From contig OU612065.1 in assembly GCA_914767715.1 (NCBI GenBank), forward strand, positions 32,490,001-32,550,000: a DNA stretch of 60,000 bases, in the 5' to 3' direction. Made by a program: the position numbers and the translations under genes. Below the pieces are notes generated by a model. That model was given only the letters and a program-made list of their open reading frames with translations. It did no database searches and was not told the DNA's origin. The DNA comes from Membranipora membranacea. Taxonomy: Eukaryota; Bryozoa; Gymnolaemata; Cheilostomatida; Membraniporidae. Below are positions 22,661-36,340 of the stretch, one piece after another (position 1 is the first letter of the stretch; each line of letters opens with the position of its first letter).

Positions 22661-24169
22661 GTTTTGCAAGAAATTGACAAGAATCGATAGGTACCGTCCT
22701 GGGGAAATTGGCCAATAATTGGGCAGAATTCCTTAATCGCTTAGAAACGCTTGAAACTCTGTTTTGACGTTCGCAATGACGTCCCAAGATCTCATAATAA
22801 AAATATTAGCTCGCTGTGACGATGCGTATTCTATCGAGGTGTTTTGCAAGAAATTGACAAAAATCGATAGGTACGGTCCTGGGGAAATTGGCCAACAATT
22901 GGGCAGAATTCCTTACTCGCTTAGAAACGCTTGAAACTCTGTTTTGACGTTCGCAATGACGTCCCAATATCTCATATAACATATTAGCTCCCTGTGACGA
23001 TGCGTATTCTATGGAGGTGTTTTGCAAGAAATTGACAAAAATCGATAGGTACGGTCCTGGGGAAATTGGCCAATAATTGGGCAGAATTCCTTACTCGCTT
23101 AAAAACGCTTGAAACTCTGTTTTGACGTTCGTGATGACGTCCCTATATCTCATAGAAAATATTAGCTCCCTGTGATGATGCGTATTCTATCGAAGTGTTT
23201 CGTAAGAAATTGACAAAAATCGATAGGTACGGTCCTGGGGAAATTGGCCAATAATTGGGCAGAATTCCTTACTCGCTTAGATACGCTTGAAACTCTGTTC
23301 TGACGTTCACAATGACGTCCCAATACCTCATATGAAATATTAGCTCCCTGTGATGATGCGTATTCTATCGAAGTGTTTCGCAAGAAATTGACAAAAATCG
23401 ATAAATACAGTCCTGGGGAAATTGGCCAATAATTGGGCAGAATTCCTTACTCGCTTAGAAACGCTTGAAACTCTGTTTTGACGTTCGTGATGACGTCCCT
23501 ATATCTCATAGAAAATATTAGCTCCCTGTGACGATGCGTATTCTATCGAGGTGTTTTGCAAGAAATTGACAAAAATCGATAGGTACGGTCCTGGGGAAAT
23601 TGGCCAATATTTGGGCAGAATTCCTTACTCGCTTAGAAACGCTTGAAACTCTGTTTTGACGTTCGTGATGACGTCCCTATATCTCATAGAAAATATTAGC
23701 TCCCTGTGATGATGCGTATTCTATCGAAGTGTTTCGTAAGAAATTGACAAAAATCGATAGGTACGGTCCTGGGGAAATTGGCCAATAATTGGGCAGAATT
23801 CCTTACTCGCTTAGATACGCTTGAAACTCTGTTCTGACGTTCACAATGACGTCCCAATACCTCATATGAAATATTAGCTCCCTGTGATGATGCGTATTCT
23901 ATCGAAGTGTTTCGCAAGAAATCGACAAAAATCGATAAATACAGTCCTGGGGAAATTGGCCAATAATTGGGCAGAATTCCTTACTCGCTTAGAAACGCTT
24001 GAAACTCTGTTTTGACGTTCGTGATGACGTCCCTATATCTCATAGAAAATATTAGCTCCCTGTGACGATGCGTATTCTATCGAGGTGTTTTGCAAGAAAT
24101 TGACAAAAATCGATAGGTACGGTCCTGGGGAAATTGGCCAATATTTGGGCAGAATTCCTTACTCGCTTA

Positions 24170-27100
24170 GAAACGCTTGAAACTCTGTTTTGACGTTCGC
24201 AATGACGTCCCAATATCTCATATGAAATATTAGCTCCCTGTGACGATGCGTATTCTATGGAGGTGTTTTGCAAGAAATTGACAAAAATCGATAGGTACGG
24301 TCCTGGGGAAATTGGCCAATAATTGGGCAGAATTCCTTACTCGCTTAGAAACGCTTAAAACTCTGTTTTGACGTTCGTGATGACGTCCCTATATCTCATA
24401 TAAAATATTAGCTCCCTGTGATGATGCGTATTCTATCGAGGTGTTTTGCAAGAAATTGACAAAAATCGATAGGTACGGTCCTGGGGAAATTGGCCAATAA
24501 TTGGGCAGAATTCCTTACTCGCTTAGAAACGCTTGAAACTCTGTTTTGACGTTCGCAATGACGTCCCAATATCTCATATAAAATATTAGCTCCCTGTGAT
24601 GATGCGTATTCTATGGAGGTGTTTTGCAAGAAATTGACAAAAATCGATAGGTACGGTCCTGGGGAAATTGGCCAATAATTGGGCAGAATTCCTTACTCGC
24701 TTAGAAACGCTTGAAACTCTGTTTTGACGTTCGCAATGACGTCCCAATATCTCATATAGAATATTAGCTCCCTGTGACGATGCGTATTCTATGGAGGTGT
24801 TTTGCAAGAAATTGACAAAAATCGATAGATACGGTCCTGGGGAAATTGGCCAATAATTGGGCAGAATTCCTTACTCGCTTAGAAACGCTTGAAACTCTGT
24901 TTTGACGTTCGCAATGACTTCCCAATATCTCATGTAAAATATTAGCTCCCTGTGACGATGCGTATTCTATCGAGGTGTTTTGCAAGAAATTGACAAAAAT
25001 CGATAGGTACGGTCCTGGGGAAATTGGTCAATAATTGGGCAGAATTCCTTACTCGCTTAGAAACGCTTGAAACTCTGTTTTGACGTTCGCAATGACCTCC
25101 CAAGATCTCAAATGAAATACTAGCTCCCTGTGACGATGCGTATTCTATCGAGGTGTTTTGCAAGAAATTGACAAGAATCGATAGGTACGTTCCTGGGGAA
25201 ATTGGCCAATAATTGGGCAGAATTCCTTACTCGCTTAGAAACGCTTGAACCTCTGTTTTGACGTTCGCAATGACGTCCCAATATCTCATATAACATATTA
25301 GCTCCCTGTGACGATGCGTATTCTATGGAGGTGTTTTGCAAGAAATTGACAAAAATCGATAGGTACGGTCCTGGGGAAATTGGCCAGTAATTGGGCAGAA
25401 TTCCTTACTCGCTTAGAAACGCTTGAAACTTTGTTTTGACGTTCGCAATGACGTCTCAATATCTCATATATAATATTAGCTCCCTGTGACGATGCGTATT
25501 CTATGGAGGTGTTTTGCAAGAAATTGACAAAAATCGATAGGTATGGTCCTGGGGAAATTGGCCAATAATTGGGCAGAATTCCTTACTCGCTTAGAAACGC
25601 TTGAAACTCTGTTTTGACGTTCGTGATGACGTCCCTATATCTCATGTAAAATATTAGCTCCCTGTGATGATGCGTATTCTATCGAAGTGTTTTGCAAGAA
25701 ATTGACAAAAATCGATAGGTACGGTCCCGGGGAAATTGGCCAATAATTGGGCAAAATTCCTTACTCGCTTAGAAACGCTTGAAACTCTGCTTTGACATTT
25801 GTGATGACATCCCTAGATCTCATATAAAATATTAGCTCCCTGTGATGATGCGTATTCTATCGAGGTGTGTTGCAAGAAATTGACAAAAATCGATAGGTAC
25901 GGACCTGGGGAAATTGGCCAATAATTGGGCAGAATTCCTTACTCGCTTAGAAATGCTTGAAACTCTGTTTTGACGTTCGTAATGACGTCCCAATATCTTA
26001 TATGAAATATTTACTCCCTGTGACGATGCGTATTCTATGGAGGTGTTTTGCAAGAAATTGACAAAAATCGATAGGTACGGTCCTGGGGAAATTGGCCAAT
26101 ATTTGAGCAGAATTCCTTACTCGCTTAGAAACGCTTGAAACTCTGTTTTGACGTTCGCAATGACGTCCCAATATCTCATATAACATATTAGCTCCCTGTG
26201 ACGATGCGTATTCTATGGAGGTGTTTTGCAAGAAATTGACAAAAATCGATAGGTACGGTCCTTGGGAAATTGGCCAATAATTGGGCAGAATTCCTTACTC
26301 GCTTAGAAACGCTTGAAACTTTGTTTTGACGTTCGCAATGACGTCCCTATATCTCATATAAAATGTTAGCTCCCTGTGATGATGCGTATTCTATCGAAGT
26401 GTTTTGCAAGAAATTGACAAAAATCGATAGGTACGGTCCTGGGGATATTGGCCAATAATTGGGCAGAATTCCTTACTCGCTTAGAAACGCTTGAAACTCT
26501 GTTTTGACGTTCGTGATGACGTCCCTATATCTCATATAAAATATTAGCTCCCTGTGATGATGCGTATTCTATCGAAGTGTTTCGCAAGAAATTGACAAAA
26601 ATCGATAGGTACGGTCCTGGGGAAATTGGCCAATAATTGGGCAGAATTCCTTACTCGCTTGAAAACGCTTGAAACTCTGTTTTGACGTTCGTGATGACCA
26701 CCCTATATCTCATATAAAATATTAGCTCCCTGTGATGATGCGTAATCTATCGAAGTGTTTTGCAAGAAATTGACAAAAATCGATAGGTACGGTCCTGGGG
26801 AAATTGGCCAATAATTGGGCAGAATTCCTTACTCGTTTAGAAACGCTTGAAACTCTGTTTTGACGTTCGCAATGACGTCCCAATATCTCATATAAAATAT
26901 TAACTCCCTGTGACGATGCGTATTCTATGGAGGTGTTTTGCAACAAATTGACAAAAATCGATAGGTACGGTCCTGGGGAAATTGGCCAATAATTGGGCAG
27001 AATTCCTTACTCGCTTAGAAACGCTTGAAACTCTGTTGTGACGTTCGTGATGACGTCCCCATATCTCATATAAAATATTAGCTCCCTGTGACGATGCGTA

Positions 27101-27195
27101 TTCTATCGAGGTGTTTTGCAAGAAATTGACAAAAATCGATAGGTACGGTCCTGGGGAAATTTGCCAATAATTGGGCAGAATTCCTTACTCGCTTA
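24170..27195. repeat. 17-monomer higher-order repeat (3026 bp), copy 1
   Basis: It is followed immediately by a near-identical copy at exactly 3026 bases (17 x 178). Shared markers are ATTGGTCAATAATT (about 25025), AGGTACGTTCC, GTGTGTTGCAAG and GACCACCCTAT. Confidence 0.85.
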
Positions 27196-30100
27196 GAAAC
27201 GCTTGAAACTCTGTTTTGACGTTCGCAATGACGTCCCAATATCTCATATGAAATATTAGCTCCCTGTGACGATGCGTATTCTATGGAGGTGTTTTGCAAG
27301 AAATTGACAAAAATCGATAGGTACGGTCCTGGGGAAATTGGCCAATAATTGGGCAGAATTCCTTACTCGCTTAGAAACGCTTAAAACTCTGTTTTGACGT
27401 TCGTGATGACGTCCCTATATCTCATATAAAATATTAGCTCCCTGTGATGATGCGTATTCTATCGAGGTGTTTTGCAAGAAATTGACAAAAATCGATAGGT
27501 ACGGTCCTGGGGAAATTGGCCAATAATTGGGCAGAATTCCTTACTCGCTTAGAAACGCTTGAAACTCTGTTTTGACGTTCGCAATGACGTCCCAATATCT
27601 CATATAAAATATTAGCTCCCTGTGATGATGCGTATTCTATGGAGGTGTTTTGCAAGAAATTGACAAAAATCGATAGGTACGGTCCTGGGGAAATTGGCCA
27701 ATAATTGGGCAGAATTCCTTACTCGCTTAGAAACGCTTGAAACTCTGTTTTGACGTTCGCAATGACGTCCCAATATCTCATATAGAATATTAGCTCCCTG
27801 TGACGATGCGTATTCTATGGAGGTGTTTTGCAAGAAATTGACAAAAATCGATAGATACGGTCCTGGGGAAATTGGCCAATAATTGGGCAGAATTCCTTAC
27901 TCGCTTAGAAACGCTTGAAACTCTGTTTTGACGTTCGCAATGACTTCCCAATATCTCATATAAAATATTAGCTCCCTGTGACGATGCGTATTCTATCGAG
28001 GTGTTTTGCAAGAAATTGACAAAAATCGATAGGTACGGTCCTGGGGAAATTGGTCAATAATTGGGCAGAATTCCTTACTCGCTTAGAAACGCTTGAAACT
28101 CTGTTTTGACGTTCGCAATGACCTCCCAAGATCTCAAATGAAATACTAGCTCCCTGTGACGATGCGTATTCTATCGAGGTGTTTTGCAAGAAATTGACAA
28201 GAATCGATAGGTACGTTCCTGGGGAAATTGGCCAATAATTGGGCAGAATTCCTTACTCGCTTAGAAACGCTTGAAACTCTGTTTTGACGTTCGCAATGAC
28301 GTCCCAATATCTCATATAACATATTAGCTCCCTGTGACGATGCGTATTCTATGGAGGTGTTTTGCAAGAAATTGACAAAAATCGATAGGTACGGTCCTGG
28401 GGAAATTGGCCAATAATTGGGCAGAATTCCTTACTCGCTTAGAAACGCTTGAAACTTTGTTTTGACGTTCGCAATGACGTCTCAATATCTCATATATAAT
28501 ATTAGCTCCCTGTGACGATGCGTATTCTATGGAGGTGTTTTGCAAGAAATTGACAAAAATCGATAGGTATGGTCCTGGGGAAATTGGCCAATAATTGGGC
28601 AGAATTCCTTACTCGCTTAGAAACGCTTGAAACTCTGTTTTGACGTTCGTGATGACGTCCCTATATCTCATGTAAAATATTAGCTCCCTGTGATGATGCG
28701 TATTCTATCGAAGTGTTTTGCAAGAAATTGACAAAAATCGATAGGTACGGTCCCGGGGAAATTGGCCAATAATTGGGCAAAATTCCTTACTCGCTTAGAA
28801 ACGCTTGAAACTCTGCTTTGACATTTGTGATGACATCCCTATATCTCATATAAACTATTAGCTCCCTGTGATGATGCGTATTCTATCGAGGTGTGTTGCA
28901 AGAAATTGACAAAAATCGATAGGTACGGACCTGGGGAAATTGGCCAATAATTGGGCAGAATTCCTTACTCGCTTAGAAATGCTTGAAACTCTGTTTTGAC
29001 GTTCGTAATGACGTCCCAATATCTTATATGAAATATTTACTCCCTGTGACGATGCGTATTCTATGGAGGTGTTTTGCAAGAAATTGACAAAAATCGATAG
29101 GTACGGTCCTGGGGAAATTGGCCAATATTTGAGCAGAATTCCTTACTCGCTTAGAAACGCTTGAAACTCTGTTTTGACGTTCGCAATGACGTCCCAATAT
29201 CTCATATAACATATTAGCTCCCTGTGACGATGCGTATTCTATGGAGGTGTTTTGCAAGAAATTGACAAAAATCGATAGGTACGGTCCTTGGGAAATTGGC
29301 CAATAATTGGGCAGAATTCCTTACTCGCTTAGAAACGCTTGAAACTTTGTTTTGACGTTCGCAATGACGTCCCTATATCTCATATAAAATGTTAGCTCCC
29401 TGTGATGATGCGTATTCTATCGAAGTGTTTTGCAAGAAATTGACAAAAATCGATAGGTACGGTCCTGGGGATATTGGCCAATAATTGGGCAGAATTCCTT
29501 ACTCGCTTAGAAACGCTTGAAACTCTGTTTTGACGTTCGTGATGACGTCCCTATATCTCATATAAAATATTAGCTCCCTGTGATGATGCGTATTCTATCG
29601 AAGTGTTTCGCAAGAAATTGACAAAAATCGATAGGTACGGTCCTGGGGAAATTGGCCAATAATTGGGCAGAATTCCTTACTCGCTTGAAAACGCTTGAAA
29701 CTCTGTTTTGACGTTCGTGATGACCACCCTATATCTCATATAAAATATTAGCTCCCTGTGATGATGCGTATTCTATCGAAGTGTTTTGCAAGAAATTGAC
29801 AAAAATCGATAGGTACGGTCCTGGGGAAATTGGCCAATAATTGGGCAGAATTCCTTACTCGTTTAGAAACGCTTGAAACTCTGTTTTGACGTTCGCAATG
29901 ACGTCCCAATATCTCATATAAAATATTAACTCCCTGTGACGATGCGTATTCTATGGAGGTGTTTTGCAACAAATTGACAAAAATCGATAGGTACGGTCCT
30001 GGGGAAATTGGCCAATAATTGGGCAGAATTCCTTACTCGCTTAGAAACGCTTGAAACTCTGTTTTGACGTTCGTGATGACGTCCCCATATCTCATATAAA

Positions 30101-30256
30101 ATATTAGCTCCCTGTGACGATGCGTATTCTATCGAGGTGTTTTGCAAGAAATTGACAAAAATCGATAGGTACGGTCCTGGGGAAATTTGCCAATAATTGG
30201 GCAGAATTCCTTACTCGCTTAGAAACGCTTGAAACTCTGTTTTGACGTTCGCGATG
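27196..30256. repeat. 17-monomer higher-order repeat, copy 2
   Basis: Tandem copy of 24170-27195. The pair differ at only a few bases, for example GAACCTCTG versus GAAACTCTG and CATGTAAAA versus CATATAAAA, so this duplication is recent. Confidence 0.85.
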
Positions 30257-31703
30257 ACGTCCCAATATCTCATGTAAAATATTAGCTCCCTGTGACGATG
30301 CGTATTCTATCGAGGTGTTTTGCAAGAAATTGACAAGAATCGTTAGGTACGGTCCTGGGGAAATTGGCCAATAATTGGGCAGAATTCCTTACTCGCTTAG
30401 AAACGCTTGAAACTCTGTTTTGACGTTCGCAATGACGTCCCAATATCTCATATAACATATTAGCTCCCTGTGACGATGCGTATTCTATGGAGGTGTTTTG
30501 CAAGAAATTGACAAAAATCGATAGGTACGGTCCTGGGGAAATTGGCCAATAATTGGGCAGAATTCCTTACTCGCTTAGAAACGCTTGAAACTTTGTTTTG
30601 ACGTTCGCAATGACGTCTCAATATCTCATATATAATATTAGCTCCCTGTGACGATGCGTATTCTATGGAGGTGTTTTGCAAGAAATTGACAAAAATCGAT
30701 AGGTACGGTCCTGGGGAAATTGGCCAATAATTGGGCAGAATTCCTTACTCGCTTAGAAACGCTTGAAACTCTGTTTTGACGTTCGCAATGACGTCCCAAT
30801 ATCTCATATAACATATTAGCTCCCTGTGATGATGCGTATTCTATCGAGGTGTGTTGCAAGAAATTGACAAAAATCGATAGGTACGGACCTGGGGAAATTG
30901 GCCAATAATTGGGCAGAATTCCTTACTCGCTTAGAAATGCTTGAAACTCTGTTTTGACGTTCGTAATGACGTCCCAATATCTCATATGAAATATTTACTC
31001 CCTGTGACGATGCGTATTCTATGGAGGTGTTTTGCAAGAAATTGACAAAAATCGATAGGTACGGTCCTGGGGAAATTGGCCAATAATTGGGCAGAATTCC
31101 TTACTCGCTTAGAAACGCTTGAAACTCTGTTTTGACGTTCGTGATGACGTCCCTATATCTCATATAAAATATTAGCTTCCTGTGATGATGCGTATTCTAT
31201 CGAAGTGTTTTGCAAGAAATTGACAAAAATCGATAGGTACGGTCCTGGGGAAATTGGCCAATAATTGGGCAGAATTCCTTACTCGCTTAGAAACGCTTGA
31301 AACCCTGTTTTGACGTATGCAATGACATCCCAATATCTCATATGAAATATTAGCTCCCTGTGACGATGCGTATTCTATCGAGGTGTTTTGCAAGAAATTG
31401 ACAAAAATCGATAGGTACGGTCCTGGGGAAATTGGCCAATATTTGGGCAGAATTCCTCACTCGCTTAGAAACGCTTGAAGCTCTGTTTTGACGTTCGCAA
31501 TGACGTCCCAATATCTCATATAACATATTAGCTCCCTGTGACGATGCGTATTCTATGGAGGTGTTTTGCAAGAAATTGACAAAAATCGATAGGTACGGTC
31601 CTTGGGAAATTGGCCAATAATTGGGCAGAATTCCTTACTCGCTTAGAAACGCTTGAAACTTTGTTTTGACGTTCGCAATGACGTCCCTATATCTCATATA
31701 AAA
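29390..31703. repeat. 13-monomer higher-order repeat (2314 bp), copy 1
   Basis: Markers AAAATGTTAGC (29390), GACCACCCTAT (29723) and ATCGTTAGGTACGG (about 30338) recur 2314 bases later. It overlaps the end of the second 17-monomer copy, so the repeat levels are nested. Confidence 0.8.
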
Positions 31704-34019
31704 TGTTAGCTCCCTGTGATGATGCGTATTCTATCGAAGTGTTTTGCAAGAAATTGACAAAAATCGATAGGTACGGTCCTGGGGATATTGGCCAATAATT
31801 GGGCAGAATTCCTTACTCGCTTAGAAACGCTTGAAACTCTGTTTTGACGTTCGTGATGACGTCCCTATATCTCATATAAAATATTAGCTCCCTGTGATGA
31901 TGCGTATTCTATCGAAGTGTTTCGCAAGAAATTGACAAAAATCGATAGGTACGGTCCTGGGGAAATTGGCCAATAATTGGGCAGAATTCCTTACTCGCTT
32001 GAAAACGCTTGAAACTCTGTTTTGACGTTCGTGATGACCACCCTATATCTCATATAAAATATTAGCTCCCTGTGATGATGCGTATTCTATCGAAGTGTTT
32101 TGCAAGAAATTGACAAAAATCGATAGGTACGGTCCTGGGGAAATTGGCCAATAATTGGGCAGAATTCCTTACTCGTTTAGAAACGCTTGAAACTCTGTTT
32201 TGACGTTCGCAATGACGTCCCAATATCTCATATAAAATATTAACTCCCTGTGACGATGCGTATTCTATGGAGGTGTTTTGCAACAAATTGACAAAAATCG
32301 ATAGGTACGGTCCTGGGGAAATTGGCCAATAATTGGGCAGAATTCCTTACTCGCTTAGAAACGCTTGAAACTCTGTTTTGACGTTCGTGATGACGTCCCC
32401 ATATCTCATATAAAATATTAGCTCCCTGTGACGATGCGTATTCTATCGAGGTGTTTTGCAAGAAATTGACAAAAATCGATAGGTACGGTCCTGGGGAAAT
32501 TTGCCAATAATTGGGCAGAATTCCTTACTCGCTTAGAAACGCTTGAAACTCTGTTTTGGACGTTCGCGATGACGTCCCAATATCTCATGTAAAATATTAG
32601 CTCCCTGTGACGATGCGTATTCTATCGAGGTGTTTTGCAAGAAATTGACAAGAATCGTTAGGTACGGTCCTGGGGAAATTGGCCAATAATTGGGCAGAAT
32701 TCCTTACTCGCTTAGAAACGCTTGAAACTCTGTTTTGACGTTCGCAATGACGTCCCAATATCTCATATAACATATTAGCTCCCTGTGACGATGCGTATTC
32801 TATGGAGGTGTTTTGCAAGAAATTGACAAAAATCGATAGGTACGGTCCTGGGGAAATTGGCCAATAATTGGGCAGAATTCCTTACTCGCTTAGAAACGCT
32901 TGAAACTTTGTTTTGACGTTCGCAATGACGTCTCAATATCTCATATATAATATTAGCTCCCTGTGACGATGCGTATTCTATGGAGGTGTTTTGCAAGAAA
33001 TTGACAAAAATCGATAGGTACGGTCCTGGGGAAATTGGCCAATAATTGGGCAGAATTCCTTACTCGCTTAGAAACGCTTGAAAACTCTGTTTTGACGTTC
33101 GCAATGACGTCCCAATATCTCATATAACATATTAGCTCCCTGTGATGATGCGTATTCTATCGAGGTGTGTTGCAAGAAATTGACAAAAATCGATAGGTAC
33201 GGACCTGGGGGAAATTGGCCAATAATTGGGCAGAATTCCTTACTCGCTTAGAAATGCTTGAAACTCTGTTTTGACGTTCGTAATGACGTCCCAATATCTC
33301 ATATGAAATATTTACTCCCTGTGACGATGCGTATTCTATGGAGGTGTTTTGCAAGAAATTGACAAAAAATCGATAGGTACGGTCCTGGGGAAATTGGCCA
33401 ATAATTGGGCAGAATTCCTTACTCGCTTAGAAACGCTTGAAACTCTGTTTTGACGTTCGTAATGACGTCCCAATATCTCATATGAAATATTTACTCCCTG
33501 TGACGATGCGTATTCTATGGAGGTGTTTTGCAAGAAATTGACAAAAATCGATAGGTACGGTCCTGGGGAAATTGGCCAATCATTGGGCAGAATTCCTTAC
33601 TCGCTTAGAAACACTTGAAACTCTGTTTTGACGTTCGTGATGACGTCCCTATATCTCATATAAAAATATTAGCTCCCTGTGATGATGCGTATTCTATCGA
33701 AGTGTTTTGCAAGAAATTGACAAAAATCGATAGGTACGGTCCTGGGGAAATTGGCCAATAATTGGGCAGAATTCCTTACTCGCTTAGAAACGCTTGAAAC
33801 CCTGTTTTTGACGTATGCAATGACATCCCAATATCTCATATGAAATATTAGCTCCCTGTGACGATGCGTATTCTATCGAGGTGTTTTGCAAGAAATTGAC
33901 AAAAATCGATAGGTACGGTCCTGGGGAAATTGGCCAATATTTGGGCAGAATTCCTCACTCGCTTAGAAACGCTTGAAGCTCTGTTTTGACGTTCGCAATG
34001 ACGTCCCAATATCTCATAT
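31704..34019. repeat. 13-monomer higher-order repeat, copy 2 (carries homopolymer indels)
   Basis: It repeats copy 1 unit for unit, then from 32557 shows extra single bases in short homopolymers. It also contains an added unit near 33336 (two consecutive near-identical monomers). Confidence 0.75.
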
Positions 34020-36340
34020 AAAATATTAGCTCCCTGTGATGATGCGTATTCTATGGAGGTGTTTTGCAAGAAATTGACAAAAATCGATAGGTACGGTCCT
34101 GGGGGATATTGGCCAATAATTGGGCAGAATTCCTTACTCGCTTAGAAACGCTTGAAACTCTGTTTTGACGTTCGTGATGACGTCCCTATATCTCATATAA
34201 AATATTAGCTCCCTGTGATGATGCGTATTCTATCGAAGTGTTTCGCAAGAAATTGACAAAAATCGATAGGTACGGTCCTGGGGAAATTGGCCAATAATTG
34301 GGCAGAATTCCTTACTCGCTTAAAAACGCTTGAAACTCTGTTTTGACGTTCGTGATGACCACCCTATATCTCATATAAAATATTAGCTCCCTGTGATGAT
34401 GCGTATTCTATCGAAGTGTTTTGCAAGAAATTGACAAAAATCGATAGGTACGGTCCTGGGGAAATTGGCCAATAATTGGGCAGAATTCCTTACTCGTTTA
34501 GAAAACGCTTGAAAACCTCTGTTTTGACGTTCGCAATGACGTCCCCAATATCTCATATAACATATTAGCTCCCTGTGACGATGCGTATTCTATGGAGGTG
34601 TTTTGCAAGAAATTGACAAAAATCGATAGGTACGGTCCTGGGGAAATTGGCCAATAATTGGGCAGAATTCCTTACTCGCTTAGAAACGCTTGAAACTCTG
34701 TTTTGACGTTCGTGATGACGTCCCCATATCTCATATAAAATATTAGCTCCCCTGTGACGATGCGTATTCTATCGAGGTGTTTTGCAAGAAATTGACAAAA
34801 ATCGATAGGTACGGTCCTGGGGAAATTTGCCAATAATTGGGCCAGAATTCCTTACTCGCTTAGAAACGCTTGAAACTCTGGTTTTGACGTTCGCGATGAC
34901 GTCCCAATATCTCATGTAAAATATTAGCTCCCTGTGACGATGCGTATTCTATCGAGGTGTTTTGCAAGAAATTGACAAGAATCGTTAGGTACGGTCCTGG
35001 GGAAATTGGCCAATAATTGGGCAGAATTCCTTACTCGCTTAGAAACGCTTGAAACTCTGTTTTGACGTTCGCAATGACGTCCCAATATCTCATATAACAT
35101 ATTAGCTCCCTGTGACGATGCGTATTCTATGGAGGTGTTTTGCAAGAAATTGACAAAAATCGATAGGTACGGTCCTGGGGAAATTGGCCAATAATTGGGC
35201 AGAATTCCTTACTCGCTTAGAAACGCTTGAAACTTTGTTTTGACGTTCGCAATGACGTCTCAATATCTCATATATAATATTAGCTCCCTGTGACGATGCG
35301 TATTCTATGGAGGTGTTTTGCAAGAAATTGACAAAAATCGATAGGTACGGTCCTGGGGAAATTGGCCAATAATTGGGCAGAATTCCTTACTCGCTTAGAA
35401 ACGCTTGAAACTCTGTTTTGACGTTCGCAATGACGTCCCAATATCTCATATAACATATTAGCTCCCTGTGATGATGCGTATTCTATCGAGGTGTGTTGCA
35501 AGAAATTGACAAAAATCGATAGGTACGGACCTGGGGAAATTGGCCAATAATTGGGCAGAATTCCTTACTCGCTTAGAAACGCTTGAAACTCTGTTTTGAC
35601 GTTCGTAATGACGTCCCAATATCTCATATGAAATATTTACTCCCTGTGACGATGCGTATTCTATGGAGGTGTTTTGCAAGAAATTGACAAAAATCGATAG
35701 GTACGGTCCTGGGGAAATTGGCCAATAATTGGGCAGAATTCCTTACTCGCTTAGAAACGCTTGAAACTCTGTTTTGACGTTCGTGATGACGTCCCTATAT
35801 CTCATATAAAATATTAGCTCCCTGTGATGATGCGTATTCTATCGAAGTGTTTTGCAAGAAATTGACAAAAATCGATAGGTACGGTCCTGGGGAAATTGGC
35901 CAATAATTGGGCAGAATTCCTTACTCGCTTAGAAACGCTTGAAACCCTGTTTTGACGTATGCAATGACATCCCAATATCTCATATGAAATATTAGCTCCC
36001 TGTGACGATGCGTATTCTATCGAGGTGTTTTGCAAGAAATTGACAAAAATCGATAGGTACGGTCCTGGGGAAATTGGCCAATATTTGGGCAGAATTCCTC
36101 ACTCGCTTAGAAACGCTTGAAGCTCTGTTTTGACGTTCGCAATGACGTCCCAATATCTCATATAAAATATTAGCTCCCTGTGATGATGCGTATTCTATGG
36201 AGGTGTTTTGCAAGAAATTGACAAAAATCGATAGGTACGGTCCTTGGGAAATTGGCCAATAATTGGGCAGAATTCCTTACTCGCTTAGAAACGCTTGAAA
36301 CTTTGTTTTGACGTTCGCAATGACGTCCCTATATCTCATA
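34020..36340. repeat. 13-monomer higher-order repeat, copy 3
   Basis: The same marker order (GACCACCCTAT at 34358, ATCGTTAGG near 34982) follows. The extra bases stop after about 34881, and from there the copy is clean. Confidence 0.75.
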
